From contig MAAE01000037.1 of assembly GCA_002162675.1 (NCBI GenBank), forward strand, positions 158,255-222,254: DNA of 64,000 bases, written 5' to 3'. The translations under genes were made by a program, and so were the position numbers. The notes under the pieces are model-generated. The model was not told the DNA's origin. It worked only from the letters and a program-made list of their open reading frames with translations, and ran no database searches. Positions 47,180 through 56,291 of this stretch are shown here, piece after piece (the stretch's first letter is position 1; each line of letters begins with the position of its first letter). Origin of the DNA: Colwellia sp. 39_35_sub15_T18. Its GTDB lineage: Bacteria > Pseudomonadota > Gammaproteobacteria > Enterobacterales > Alteromonadaceae.

Positions 47180-47479
47180 AGTGTTTTCCTAAAAATTGTA
47201 CCCTAAAAGTAATACCCTAAAATAATATCCTTATAAAATTTTTACCTAGCTACAATATAACAACAATTGTAACGATCCCCAAGGGAATTTAAGTTAAGGT
47301 TTTATGCTAATCATGCCTTTTTTCAGGTCAAATTTTGAAAACAAAAAGGCTAGAACTGTTAACAGTTCTAGCCTTTTTTATTGGTCACGAGTTTTTTCAA
47401 ACTCTAAGTGACACTTACTCTTTCATACTTAGCATGTTGATACTTAACACGGTAAGGAATCACGTTAAGAAATTAGTGA
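47180..47479. other. 300-base region between aceA and the GGDEF-EAL gene
   Basis: Contains the palindromic terminator at 47343-47378 and otherwise AT-rich sequence. No ORF is supported. Confidence 0.55.
47343..47378 (-). terminator. perfect palindromic terminator after aceA
   Basis: AAAAAGGCTAGAACTGTT is followed directly by its exact reverse complement, giving a 36-base palindrome with T runs in both directions. It lies about 100 bases after the aceA stop. Confidence 0.85.
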
Positions 47480-49066
47480 TTAACCGAATTGGTTAGAAGT
47501 GTTTTTCGCGCCACCAGCTTTAAGAGCATTCTCACCAGCAAAGTATTCTTTGTGATCATCACCCATGTCAGAACCTGACATGTTTTGATGTTTAACACAG
47601 GCAATACCTTGACGAATTTCTTCACGTTGAACTTTTTTAACGTAACCAAGCATAGCCGCGTCACCAAAGTACTCTTTAGCTAGGTTGTCTACAGACAACG
47701 CAGTAGTGTGGTATGTAGGTAGAGTGATCAAGTGATGGAATACGTTCGCTTCACGTGCAGTATCAGCTTGGAAAGTACGAATACGTTCGTCAGCTACAGC
47801 AGATAGTTCAGTTTCGTCATATTCAACATTCATTAAATCAGCACGAACATAAGCAGAAACATCATCACCCGCTTCAACCATTGCGTCATATGTTTGCTGA
47901 CGGAAGTTTATAGTCCAGTTGAAAGATGGAGAGTTGTTATAAACAAGTTTTGCATCTGGGTGAACTTTACGAACGTCATCCATCATGCCAGCAATTTCGT
48001 GTACAGTAGGAACTGCAGTTTCAATCCAAAGTAGATCTGCACCTGCATTAAGAGCACCGATACAGTCAAATACACAACGCTCATGACCAGTACCTTGACG
48101 GAATTGGTATAAACCAGAAGGTAAACGCTTAGGACGAACTAATTTACCGTCACGGTTAAAGCATACATCGCCTTCTTTCATGTCAGCTACGCTGATTTCT
48201 TCAACATCTAAGTAAGAGTTATAGATATCGCCAGAATCGCCAGGCTCTTTAACTACAGCGATTTCCTTAGTAAGACCAGCACCTTCAGAGTCAGTACGTG
48301 CAACGATTAAACCATTGTCGATACCTAGCTCTAGGAAAGCATGACGCAATGCACGAATCTTAGAATGGAAATCAGCATGAGGAACAGTTACTTTACCATC
48401 TTGGTGACCACATTGCTTTTCATCAGCAACTTGGTTTTCGATTTGAAGGGCACAAGCACCTGCTTCAATCATTTGCTTAGCCATTAAGTAAGTCGCTTCA
48501 GCGTTACCAAAACCAGCATCAATATCAGCAACAATTGGCACAACGTGAGTTACGTGGTTGTCAATTTTGTCTTGAATGGCAGCTTTATCGCCATCGCTTG
48601 CTGCGTCTAGTTCGCGGAAAAGACCGCCTAGTTCACGTGCATCAGCTTGACGTAGGAAGGTGTATAGCTCTTCAACTAAAGAGGCAACAGATGTTTTTTC
48701 GTGCATTGATTGATCAGGAAGTGGACCGAACTCAGAACGTAATGCAGCTACCATCCAACCAGAAAGGTATAAGTAACGACGATCAGTTTGACCATCAAAA
48801 TGTTTCTTGATAGAAATCATTTTTTGTTGGCCAACAAAACCATGCCAGCAACCTAGAGATTGTGTGTATTTAGTTTTGTCTGCATCGAATGCAGCCATGT
48901 CAGCACGCATAATGTCTGCAGTATACTGAGCAATCTCTAAACCAGTTTTGAATTTGTTCTGCGTACGCATACGAGCTATAGATTCTGGGTTTATAGCATC
49001 CCAAGAACTACCGGCATTTGCTTTAATCGCTTGAACTGCTTCTATCGCACTTTGATAATTAGACAT
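47480..49066 (-). CDS. aceA: isocitrate lyase
   Basis: First enzyme of the glyoxylate shunt; it splits isocitrate into succinate and glyoxylate so that acetate and fatty acids can supply biosynthesis. The 528 residues match the longer isocitrate lyase group seen in Pseudomonas (about 530) rather than the 434-residue E. coli form. Cys219 in the active-site motif KQCGH, VADIDAGFGNAEATYLMAK (metal and substrate site) and SPSFNWT are present. The start at 49066 (MSNYQSAIEA) is chosen because GGAG lies before it; a TTG four codons upstream overlaps that site. It diverges from a LysR regulator, and malate synthase G lies on the far side of lrgAB. Confidence 0.96.
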   Translation of the reverse strand: MSNYQSAIEAVQAIKANAGSSWDAINPESIARMRTQNKFKTGLEIAQYTADIMRADMAAFDADKTKYTQSLGCWHGFVGQQKMISIKKHFDGQTDRRYLYLSGWMVAALRSEFGPLPDQSMHEKTSVASLVEELYTFLRQADARELGGLFRELDAASDGDKAAIQDKIDNHVTHVVPIVADIDAGFGNAEATYLMAKQMIEAGACALQIENQVADEKQCGHQDGKVTVPHADFHSKIRALRHAFLELGIDNGLIVARTDSEGAGLTKEIAVVKEPGDSGDIYNSYLDVEEISVADMKEGDVCFNRDGKLVRPKRLPSGLYQFRQGTGHERCVFDCIGALNAGADLLWIETAVPTVHEIAGMMDDVRKVHPDAKLVYNNSPSFNWTINFRQQTYDAMVEAGDDVSAYVRADLMNVEYDETELSAVADERIRTFQADTAREANVFHHLITLPTYHTTALSVDNLAKEYFGDAAMLGYVKKVQREEIRQGIACVKHQNMSGSDMGDDHKEYFAGENALKAGGAKNTSNQFG

Positions 49067-49407
49067 GAAATTCTCCAATGAGTCTTATTTAAGGTTAATC
49101 TAGCTGTTGTAAATTTGAGGGTGATGTAACTTACTTAGTAAGCTATTACATCAGACAACAAAAATAATAGTCAACAAACCAATATTTATGAAATATATAA
49201 TTATTATTACCAACATTCATACAGAAAATACTAGAGTTTAAGCTCTAATGTTTTTATGGTTTTTTATTTTAATAACAGCCACTTAACAATCATCTTCTCC
49301 AATAGCGGCAAATATAAGACTAAAATATAATAGAAAAACAATTGAACATTATATAAATTTAGCTTATATCTATTTCAATTATATTTTTTTGAAGAGCCAT
49401 TAACAAT
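49067..49407. other. 341-base divergent promoter region between aceA and a LysR gene
   Basis: Very AT-rich and gene-free. The arrangement is that of a LysR regulator controlling a divergent target, but I could not single out a convincing T-N11-A operator. Confidence 0.5.
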
Positions 49408-50355
49408 ATGAATATTTCTAAAATCGACTTAAACCTACTTATATACTTAGACGTATTACTGAGAGAAAAAAATGTTACCCGTGCAGCTGGTCAATTAAAT
49501 ATTACCCAACCTGCAATGAGTAATGGTTTGAAGCGCTTAAGAACCTTGTTTAATGATCCTATTTTAGTACGTACTTCCGACGGCATGGTACCTACTGAAA
49601 AAGCACGAATTCTAGCACCCAGTATTCGCAAAATACTACTTGAGCTAGAAGAGGCTCTACAAGGAGAGGAAGAATTTAATGAGCAAAGTAGTACTCGTGT
49701 ATTTCGAATTATGGCCAGTGATTACGCGGCTTCAACACTACTACCTAAGCTATTAAAACTACTTAACAGAGTCGCGCCAAACATCACTATTGATATAATG
49801 ACACCCAGTGATGTCACCTTTCATGATGTTGAGGCGGGTAAAATAGATATGGCCATCAATAGGTTTGAAGAGCTGCCGCAATCATTTCACCAAAAATCTA
49901 TTTGGCGAGATTCTTTTTCTTGTCTACTAAGCGCAGAGAATCCTGTGGTGGGTAAGTTTAATTTAAATTCTTACTTATCGGCAAAACATGTTTGGGTGTC
50001 AAAAACTGGCTTTGGTGTCGGCATTGGTATGAACCCAGGTGACATTCAAAAGCTAGGTTGGGTAGATGAATCCTTAGCTCGCCTAGGAAAAAAACGTGAT
50101 ATTAAAGTATTCACCCGAAACTATCATGTTGCCATGCAATTAGCCTTTGAAGATAACTTAATTGCCACGTTGCCCACAAAAGCCGCTTTACTTCATAAGA
50201 ATGATAGCAATTACACCATCATCAAGCCGCCATTTGAGATTCCTGATATGGAATTGAAAATGATCTGGAGCCCATTATTGCATCATGATGCTAGTCATAT
50301 TTGGTTCAGACAGTTAGTTATTGAAGCGGCAAGGCAAGTGCAAGCTGGTGAATAA
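49408..50355 (+). CDS. LysR family transcriptional regulator, probable controller of aceA
   Basis: A 315-residue regulator. The N-terminal winged helix (about 5-65) shows DLNLLIYLDVLLREKNVTRAAGQLNITQPAMSNGLKRLR, close to the NodD/PcpR/LeuO-like group in wording, and the effector domain starts near residue 95 (RVFRIMASDYAASTLLP). It is divergent from aceA, the usual placement for a regulator of its neighbour, and 12 bases upstream of lrgA, so it might also influence lrgAB. Control of the glyoxylate shunt is inferred from position only; the effector is unknown. The ribosome-binding site is GAAGAG, somewhat far from the ATG. Confidence 0.85.
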   Translation: MNISKIDLNLLIYLDVLLREKNVTRAAGQLNITQPAMSNGLKRLRTLFNDPILVRTSDGMVPTEKARILAPSIRKILLELEEALQGEEEFNEQSSTRVFRIMASDYAASTLLPKLLKLLNRVAPNITIDIMTPSDVTFHDVEAGKIDMAINRFEELPQSFHQKSIWRDSFSCLLSAENPVVGKFNLNSYLSAKHVWVSKTGFGVGIGMNPGDIQKLGWVDESLARLGKKRDIKVFTRNYHVAMQLAFEDNLIATLPTKAALLHKNDSNYTIIKPPFEIPDMELKMIWSPLLHHDASHIWFRQLVIEAARQVQAGE

Positions 50356-50367
50356 CTAAGTAAAGTA

Positions 50368-50724
50368 ATGAAAAATATTCTTTATACCGCCATAGCAATA
50401 GGCTTTTGTTTGGGCTTAGGTAAGCTAGTTAATTTTTACTTTTCTGGCTTGCCTAGTAGCTTATACGGCATGATTTTTTACTGTTTATTATTGCAATTAA
50501 GTTGGCTTAACCCTGAAAAAGTTAGCCAAGCAAATCATTGGATAATCAAGAATATGGGCGTTTGTTTTGTGCCCGCTGCGGTGGGTGTAATTAACCACTT
50601 TGACTTATTAAAACAGCACGGTTTCACCATTGTGTTATCAATATTTTTCACCACATTTGCCTTGCTTACTTTTGTCGGTTTAGCGGCTGAACGTTACTTA
50701 ACTAAACCTGATGAGCACGGTTAA
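50368..50724 (+). CDS. lrgA: CidA/LrgA family membrane protein
   Basis: A 118-residue inner-membrane protein with about four hydrophobic helices (5-25, 30-48, 60-80, 88-108). GLPSSLYGMIFYCLLLQLSWL and FFVPAAVGVIN-like CFVPAAVGVINHFDLL are the family signatures. CidA/LrgA proteins act as holin-like pores or as transporters of small metabolites such as pyruvate; which applies here is not settled. It is followed after six bases by lrgB and starts 12 bases after the LysR gene. The location inside the glyoxylate cluster favours a metabolic role, as an inference. Confidence 0.85.
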   Translation: MKNILYTAIAIGFCLGLGKLVNFYFSGLPSSLYGMIFYCLLLQLSWLNPEKVSQANHWIIKNMGVCFVPAAVGVINHFDLLKQHGFTIVLSIFFTTFALLTFVGLAAERYLTKPDEHG

Positions 50725-50730
50725 TTAATC

Positions 50731-51468
50731 ATGCTCATTGATTACTTCAACACTTCCCCGTATACAACTGCTGGTATCATGAGTAGCTTAAGCCTATCTT
50801 TACTGACGTTATTGCTTTACCAAGGTGCCGCTTGGTTGCAACAAAAATGTCAATTAATTTGGCTAAACCCAATGCTGCTCACTATCGTTTTTTTAGTGCC
50901 CTTTTTACTGTACAGCCAAATTGATTATCAATCATACCGTCAGGCCACGCAGTTTATTCATGCGCTATTAGAGCCAGCCACCGTTGCCTTAGGTTTTCCT
51001 TTATACCAACAAATAAATACGATAAAACGCCACTGGCAGCAACTTATTTCACTGTTGGTTTTAGGTGTTATTATTGTCATTACCTTAAGCTTTGCAGCAA
51101 CCATGTTATTGATCCATCAAACAGAAATAGCTATTGCATTGTCATTAAAATCAGTCACCACGCCCATAGGTATCGCACTTACCGAGCAATTATCAGGCGA
51201 CAGTTCCATCACGCCTTTTGCTATTATAATCGCGGGATTTTCAGGGGCGCTACTAGGCCCAAGTTGGTTAAGGTTACTCAATGTTCACTCAAAAATTGCC
51301 ACAGGCCTTGCTATTGGTGCAGCGAGCCATGTTATTGGCAGTATTGTTTTAACAAAACAAAACGCCAGTATGGGGGCTTATAGTTCTGTGGCACTAATAC
51401 TCTCGGCAGTATTGACGGCATTTATAGCTCCCCTACTCATTCCGTTGCTAATAACACTTTTCACTTAA
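50731..51468 (+). CDS. lrgB: LrgB/CidB family membrane protein
   Basis: A 245-residue polytopic inner-membrane protein, about seven helices, partner of the preceding LrgA. KSVTTPIGIALTEQLSGDSSIT (split as KSVTTPIGIA and LTEQLSG) is the family's best conserved stretch, and GAASHVIGSIVL follows near residue 200. Length fits the family (about 230-245). It is six bases after lrgA and presumably translated from the same message. The pair in plants and some bacteria transports glycolate or pyruvate; a link with glyoxylate metabolism next door is attractive but unproven. About 210 bases separate it from malate synthase. Confidence 0.87.
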   Translation: MLIDYFNTSPYTTAGIMSSLSLSLLTLLLYQGAAWLQQKCQLIWLNPMLLTIVFLVPFLLYSQIDYQSYRQATQFIHALLEPATVALGFPLYQQINTIKRHWQQLISLLVLGVIIVITLSFAATMLLIHQTEIAIALSLKSVTTPIGIALTEQLSGDSSITPFAIIIAGFSGALLGPSWLRLLNVHSKIATGLAIGAASHVIGSIVLTKQNASMGAYSSVALILSAVLTAFIAPLLIPLLITLFT

Positions 51469-51678
51469 GTTCACTTACGAACATAAACAAAATAGAACAA
51501 ATACAAACAATCATTCATATTATAAATAGTAGTTATAAATAATGGCCTCTTGTCAGTTATTGTTTATATTAATAGGATTACCCTAAGGAAATTCTTCTAT
51601 ACTTAGTGACTTTCCACATCCCTTTCAGGGTAACTACCAAGTATAATACCTAATACCAGCAAAGTTAAAGAGGCAACC

Positions 51679-53859
51679 ATGAGCAAAATCACTGAGCTAG
51701 AAGGCTTAAAAATAAACCAAAATCTTTTTGATTTTATTGAAAAAAAAGCATTACCTAAAACAGGTATCAGCTCTGCTCATTTTTGGCAAAGCTTTGCCAA
51801 AATCATTCATGATTTATCGGGTGAGAATGCGAAATTACTCACTAAGCGTGAAGATTTACAAACGAAAATTGACGAATGGCACCAAGCAAACTTCGGCGAT
51901 AAGTTTAACTTTGCTAACTATAAGCAGTTTCTAACTGATATTGGTTACTTAGCACCTGTTGTTGAAGACTTTGCAATCAGTACTGAAAATGTTGATGCTG
52001 AATTAGCCACCATAGCAGGACCACAGCTAGTAGTGCCTATTATGAATGCACGATTTGCCATTAATGCAGTTAATGCTCGATGGGGTAGTTTATATGATGC
52101 TTTATACGGTACTGATGCAATTAGTAGTGATGACGGCGCAGAAAAAGCTGCTAGCTATAACCCGGTACGTGGTAATAAAGTAATCGCTTTTGCAAAAGAT
52201 TTTTTAGATCAAGCCATTCCATTAAATAATGCTAGTCACCAACAAGCCGTTGCCTACCACCTGAATGAGCAACAATTAATGGTGAGCTTAGCTAATGGCG
52301 AGCAAACAAGTTTACAAAATGCTGATGCCTTTGTCGGTTATACCGGCAGCATAACTGCACCAAGCACTTTGGCCTTTAAACATAACGGTTTACATTTTGA
52401 GTTGGCTTTTGATAATAGCAGTGAGATTGGTAAATCAGATCCGGCAGGATTAAGTGATGTACTACTTGAGTCGGCTTTAACCACTATTATGGACTGTGAA
52501 GACTCAGTTGCAGCAGTGGATGGCGAAGACAAAGTACTGGCTTACAGCAACTGGCTTGGTTTAATGCAAGGTAACCTGACTGAAAAAATCAGTAAAAATG
52601 GTCAAGAATTTACCCGTAAAATGAATAGCGACCGTAATTATCAAACATTATCTGGCGACACCACATCGGTTAAAGGTCGTAGCTTAATGTTCGTTCGTAA
52701 TGTTGGTCATCTTATGACTAACAGCGCTATTATCGATAATCAAAACCGTGAAGTACCAGAAGGTATCATGGATGCCATGATCACCTCTTTAATTGCTTTG
52801 CATGACATTAAAGGCAATGGTGAACTTAGCAACAGTAACGAAGCGTCTATTTATATCGTTAAACCTAAAATGCACGGTCCTGAAGAAGTTAAGTTTGCCG
52901 ATACTTTATTTGCTCGCGTTGAAGATGCCTTATCTCTACCGCGTAATACCGTTAAAATGGGTATCATGGATGAAGAAAGACGCACCAGCGTTAACTTAAA
53001 AAACTGTATTCATGCCGCCAAAGCACGTGTGGTATTTATCAATACGGGCTTTTTAGACCGCACAGGTGATGAAATTCATACTTCGATGGCAGCAGGCCCT
53101 ATGGCACGCAAAGCTGATATTAAGTTAACACCGTGGATTGGCGCTTATGAAAACAATAACGTTGATGTTGGTTTAGCGTGTGGTTTTAGCCAAAAAGCAC
53201 AAATTGGTAAAGGCATGTGGCCAATACCAGACCAAATGGCTAATATGATCGCTACTAAAATCAATCATGTTGAAGCAGGCGCTAACACCGCTTGGGTACC
53301 TTCTCCTACAGCAGCAACATTACACGCTTTGCATTATCATCGTATTGATGTTTTTGCGCTTCAACAAGAGCTAGCACAGCGTGAAAGCGCTAGTTTAGAT
53401 GACATTCTAACGATTCCATTAGCCACTGATACTAACTGGAGTGATACTGAAATATCACAAGAGTTAGACAACAATGCCCAAGGTATTTTAGGTTATGTGG
53501 TTCGTTGGATTGATCACGGCGTTGGCTGTTCAAAAGTGCCTGATATCAACAATGTTGGCTTAATGGAAGATAGAGCAACTTTGCGTATTTCTAGTCAGCA
53601 TATTGCCAACTGGTTACACCACGAAATATGTACTCAGGCTCAGGTACAAGCAAGCTTAGAGAAAATGGCAAAAATTGTTGATAGTCAAAATGCTAGCGAT
53701 GCAAGCTATCAAGCGATGAGCGACGACTTTGCTGGCAGTATTGCTTTTAAAGCCGCCTCAGCGCTAGTATTTTCTGGGGTAAAACAACCCAGCGGTTACA
53801 CTGAGCCACTATTGCATCAATTTAGATTAGATAAGAAAAAGCAGCTATCTGCACAATAA
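51679..53859 (+). CDS. glcB: malate synthase G
   Basis: Second enzyme of the glyoxylate shunt; it condenses glyoxylate with acetyl-CoA to malate. The 726 residues are the long, single-subunit G form (about 723), not the 530-residue A form. The metal and substrate region includes [18 protein letters not shown] and [28 protein letters not shown] lies in the barrel, and the C-terminal domain supplies the catalytic Asp in [22 protein letters not shown] precedes the ATG. Together with aceA it completes the shunt. A strong stem follows the stop codon at 53899-53931. Confidence 0.96.
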   Translation: MSKITELEGLKINQNLFDFIEKKALPKTGISSAHFWQSFAKIIHDLSGENAKLLTKREDLQTKIDEWHQANFGDKFNFANYKQFLTDIGYLAPVVEDFAISTENVDAELATIAGPQLVVPIMNARFAINAVNARWGSLYDALYGTDAISSDDGAEKAASYNPVRGNKVIAFAKDFLDQAIPLNNASHQQAVAYHLNEQQLMVSLANGEQTSLQNADAFVGYTGSITAPSTLAFKHNGLHFELAFDNSSEIGKSDPAGLSDVLLESALTTIMDCEDSVAAVDGEDKVLAYSNWLGLMQGNLTEKISKNGQEFTRKMNSDRNYQTLSGDTTSVKGRSLMFVRNVGHLMTNSAIIDNQNREVPEGIMDAMITSLIALHDIKGNGELSNSNEASIYIVKPKMHGPEEVKFADTLFARVEDALSLPRNTVKMGIMDEERRTSVNLKNCIHAAKARVVFINTGFLDRTGDEIHTSMAAGPMARKADIKLTPWIGAYENNNVDVGLACGFSQKAQIGKGMWPIPDQMANMIATKINHVEAGANTAWVPSPTAATLHALHYHRIDVFALQQELAQRESASLDDILTIPLATDTNWSDTEISQELDNNAQGILGYVVRWIDHGVGCSKVPDINNVGLMEDRATLRISSQHIANWLHHEICTQAQVQASLEKMAKIVDSQNASDASYQAMSDDFAGSIAFKAASALVFSGVKQPSGYTEPLLHQFRLDKKKQLSAQ

Positions 53860-53898
53860 TAAGTGCACAGTAGCTAACATCTAGCACTTAAAGAATAA

Positions 53899-53931
53899 CA
53901 CGCTCACTGGATCTGGCATTCAGTGAGCGTG
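53899..53931 (+). terminator. hairpin after glcB
   Basis: CACGCTCACTG at 53899-53909 pairs perfectly with CAGTGAGCGTG at 53921-53931. The following sequence is not T-rich, so termination may be imperfect. Confidence 0.6.
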
Positions 53932-53937
53932 CAAATG

Positions 53938-53977
53938 TTTAAACAGCGTACAAGTACTTTAAACAGCGTGCCAGCGC
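53938..53977. repeat. two 20-base direct repeats
   Basis: TTTAAACAGCGTACAAGTAC is followed by TTTAAACAGCGTGCCAGCGC and then by a third TTTAAACA start. No function is evident. Confidence 0.8.
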
Positions 53978-54205
53978 TTTAAACAATATTGAATTATTCC
54001 TCGCAAAAAACGTTGCTATTTAAAGCATGGCTTCTTATCGCAAATAACAAACAACCTACCTCATTAGGGTGGTAGTTACATTTGTAAATAACTATAATTA
54101 AAATGTAACGAAAAGTAATTTAGCTTGCTCTGCAAAGACTAGCCTTATCTATCAAAAAGTATCAAAAGAAACTGAATAAAGAAACGCTCAAAAAGGACAG
54201 TGATC

Positions 54206-54610
54206 ATGAAACAATTAGCCGCACTATTATGTACCATTGTACTTACTTTTACTTTGTGCGTTAGCCTTGCCCACGCAGAAAGCATGTTTCTTAAACCAGC
54301 ATTGCTGCTAACAGACAATAACAACACCAAGTACAGCTACAATAAAAATAGCGCCGGCCTTTTTTATGTAAATTCGCTTCCAAAGTTAAGTCCTATAACT
54401 TTAAATATTAACAGCGATACTTTTGGTTTTACCCAAGAAAACGTTATTAATGAGCGTAATTACTTTTTTGAGTTTTCAATCATCTTCAACGATAAACTAC
54501 AGCAATTGATTGCCTTTTTTACCCGTGATAATGATGACACTATAGAACAAGTTGGTAGTAATAGTTTTTCTGCCAAAGCATCCTCTGAAAAGTGCTCTGA
54601 CTCTAAATAA
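54206..54610 (+). CDS. small exported protein, unknown function
   Basis: A 134-residue protein with a clear signal peptide (MKQLAALLCTIVLTFTLCVSLAHA, cleavage after AHA). The mature part of about 110 residues is rich in Asn and Ser, has a central NYFFEFSIIFNDKLQQLIAFF stretch and one cysteine near the C-terminus; I recognise no domain. The ATG at 54206 is preferred to a GTG two codons upstream because it places AAAGGAC at normal distance. It converges on the sigma-factor operon, with a nine-base inverted repeat (54631-54639 with 54656-54664) between the stops. It could be part of the same envelope response, but nothing in the sequence proves it. Confidence 0.65.
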   Translation: MKQLAALLCTIVLTFTLCVSLAHAESMFLKPALLLTDNNNTKYSYNKNSAGLFYVNSLPKLSPITLNINSDTFGFTQENVINERNYFFEFSIIFNDKLQQLIAFFTRDNDDTIEQVGSNSFSAKASSEKCSDSK

Positions 54611-54630
54611 ATTGATGTAAATATTGAAGC

Positions 54631-54664
54631 GACTTCAAAGTGCTTGTTCAGACAGTTTGAAGTC
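54631..54664. repeat. inverted repeat related to the end of the 32244 element
   Basis: GACTTCAAA at 54631-54639 pairs with TTTGAAGTC at 54656-54664. The stretch ACTTCAAAGTGCTTGTTCAG resembles the left end of the element at 32244 (ACTTGAAAGTGCTCGTTTCAG). It may be a relic copy, or a terminator between convergent genes. Confidence 0.45.
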
Positions 54665-54686
54665 TATAGTCATATTACCCTTCAAC

Positions 54687-55625
54687 CTAGAACTGATAAT
54701 GAATGGCTTTTGAAGAAAGCTTGCTACTCGTTATGCTATCATTTGCACAGGCAGCAATATCTTTTTTGTTAAAAACATATATTTGATCTTTATAGCCACT
54801 GCGTGCCGTTTTATCACCCGCTGATTTAAAAAGTAAACTAACATGTTCATTTTTAGGCAACGCTTTTAAACTATTACCGTACGTACAAAGTGTTTCCACC
54901 AATGAAGAGGTCAGCAATGTAAATTGTTCGCTTCTTTGTTTTTGCTTTTTAGCTTGCTGTTTTTGTTGTTGCACTTGTATTTTTTTGGTTCTTTTTGCTA
55001 GCGTTTCTTTATTTTTTGTTAAAGCAACTTTTTGCTTTTCTAGTTTCTTTTGTTCTAATTTTAAGGCGGTTTTTTCCTCCTTATCAGCATTACGCCGTTG
55101 ATAAGCTAAATCTTTACTTTCACGTTCAAGGTCACGCAGTTGATGGGCTAAATCACGTTGTTGATCGCGCAGCTCACGATAATACTCTTGATGTTGCTCA
55201 TGCTCCTCCTGCGCTGATTCTATTTGAATGACAATATTCTCATCATGGGTAAAGTATTTAAAATCAATATCTGCGCCTTCAGGAGGTACAGGCGCTACGG
55301 GGGCGACAATATCAGGCATAACAAAATTAAAACCTTGTCTCCACATAAATGAATTAGCAGAGCTCACAGTAAAAACAACCCCCTGACCCGCTAAATAAAT
55401 ACTGTCTATTTTCGTGCCTCGAAGCTTTTCATCATTTTGTGCTTGTAACGACGAGGTAAAGATATTATTCATGATAGCCAACTGTTTTGATAAGTTATCA
55501 TAACGCCCTGCACCGTCAGCCGCAGTAACACTTACCGTCATTAAACCAGCAGACATAGCCAAAACAGACAATAACTTTTTAGCGGTAAAAGCTGCTACAC
55601 CTTGGGTTTTATTTTTTGTATTCAT
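54687..55625 (-). CDS. exported coiled-coil protein of the sigma-factor operon
   Basis: A 312-residue protein with an N-terminal signal segment (AAFTAKKLLSVLAMSAGLMTV then SVTAADG). Residues 40-110 form a small globular part with GVVFTVSSANSFMWRQGFNF; residues about 115-215 are a long Gln/Lys/Glu/Arg coiled coil with runs such as QQKQQAKKQKQRSEQ; the C-terminal 90 residues are again globular with a lone Cys in VETLCTYG. The start at 55625 is chosen because AAGGAGTAAGCG lies before the ATG; a GTG eight codons upstream is less likely. It is the third gene after an ECF sigma factor and a single-pass membrane protein. I know no named family. A periplasmic sensor or effector role is an inference. 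Confidence 0.7.
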   Translation of the reverse strand: MNTKNKTQGVAAFTAKKLLSVLAMSAGLMTVSVTAADGAGRYDNLSKQLAIMNNIFTSSLQAQNDEKLRGTKIDSIYLAGQGVVFTVSSANSFMWRQGFNFVMPDIVAPVAPVPPEGADIDFKYFTHDENIVIQIESAQEEHEQHQEYYRELRDQQRDLAHQLRDLERESKDLAYQRRNADKEEKTALKLEQKKLEKQKVALTKNKETLAKRTKKIQVQQQKQQAKKQKQRSEQFTLLTSSLVETLCTYGNSLKALPKNEHVSLLFKSAGDKTARSGYKDQIYVFNKKDIAACANDSITSSKLSSKAIHYQF

Positions 55626-55652
55626 TCGCTTACTCCTTACAGTCGACAAAGG

Positions 55653-56291
55653 TTATGGGTTTTGAGTGGGGATATTTTTTAGTGATGGCTGGTAACTAGC
55701 TTTTCGATAATCAATCGCCTGCTCTAATTGCTGAAATTTTATCTTTTGCGCGAGTTGCTCATCTTGACGTTGCGCATTAATGAAGTTAATAAAATCAGTG
55801 AAATCTTCTTTTCGTTCACTGCGGGCCGAAGAAATAACATAACCTGCTAGTTGTAAGTTGGTACGCTCTTGCCTAGCACTGATCTCGGCTTTGTAATTAG
55901 CTAAAATCACTTGCTGCTCATTGGCAAACTCACGTAACTTACGATTAACTTCACTGTCTAGCTGTTCAGCCACTTGCGCTTTCACTAAAGCGGCAATAGC
56001 TTGCTGATCTACTCTGGCATTATTATTGATAAAAACACCGATCAAGGCGATAACACTCATCGAGCAAGCTAAAGCAGCGATAGTAACGCCTTGATTTGGC
56101 GCAAAGCCGAGACGCTGCCACCAAGATACGTGAGATGAATGCGCCGAGGCCTGCGCTGAATACTGCTCAAATGCGGATTCTCTATGCCAGTTTGGCACAT
56201 CAACTTCTTTTTCTAACTGCGCTTGCTCAGCAATGCTAGCGGCTAATTTTTTTCTTTGTTGCCACCCTTCATCTAATTCATCTTCAAACAT
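55653..56291 (-). CDS. single-pass membrane protein, probable anti-sigma factor
   Basis: A 212-residue protein. Residues 1-65 are cytoplasmic and hydrophilic, 68-89 form the only membrane helix (NQGVTIAALACSMSVIALIG), and 95-205 are a periplasmic coiled coil rich in Gln, Ala and Arg. It lacks the zinc-binding HxxxCxxC of the ZAS anti-sigma group and is not a recognisable RseA. Its start overlaps the upstream sigma-factor gene by eight bases, which is the usual sign of a sigma/anti-sigma pair, and the exported coiled-coil gene follows after 27 bases. The assignment rests on topology and gene order, not on sequence family. Confidence 0.65.
   Translation of the reverse strand: MFEDELDEGWQQRKKLAASIAEQAQLEKEVDVPNWHRESAFEQYSAQASAHSSHVSWWQRLGFAPNQGVTIAALACSMSVIALIGVFINNNARVDQQAIAALVKAQVAEQLDSEVNRKLREFANEQQVILANYKAEISARQERTNLQLAGYVISSARSERKEDFTDFINFINAQRQDEQLAQKIKFQQLEQAIDYRKASYQPSLKNIPTQNP

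Larger units (their letters stand above)
53860..54205. other. 346-base region between glcB and an exported-protein gene
   Basis: Contains a terminator-like hairpin, a 20-base direct repeat and AT-rich sequence with the promoter of the next gene presumably near 54090-54150. No ORF is supported. Confidence 0.55.

Noticed and set aside
53938..53977. Direct repeats as a possible CRISPR array
   Set aside because: Only two and a half adjacent units with no spacers, and no cas genes in the window.
54995..55231. 78-codon plus-strand ORF
   Set aside because: Antisense to the coiled-coil gene, whose operon position, signal peptide and ribosome-binding site support the minus strand.
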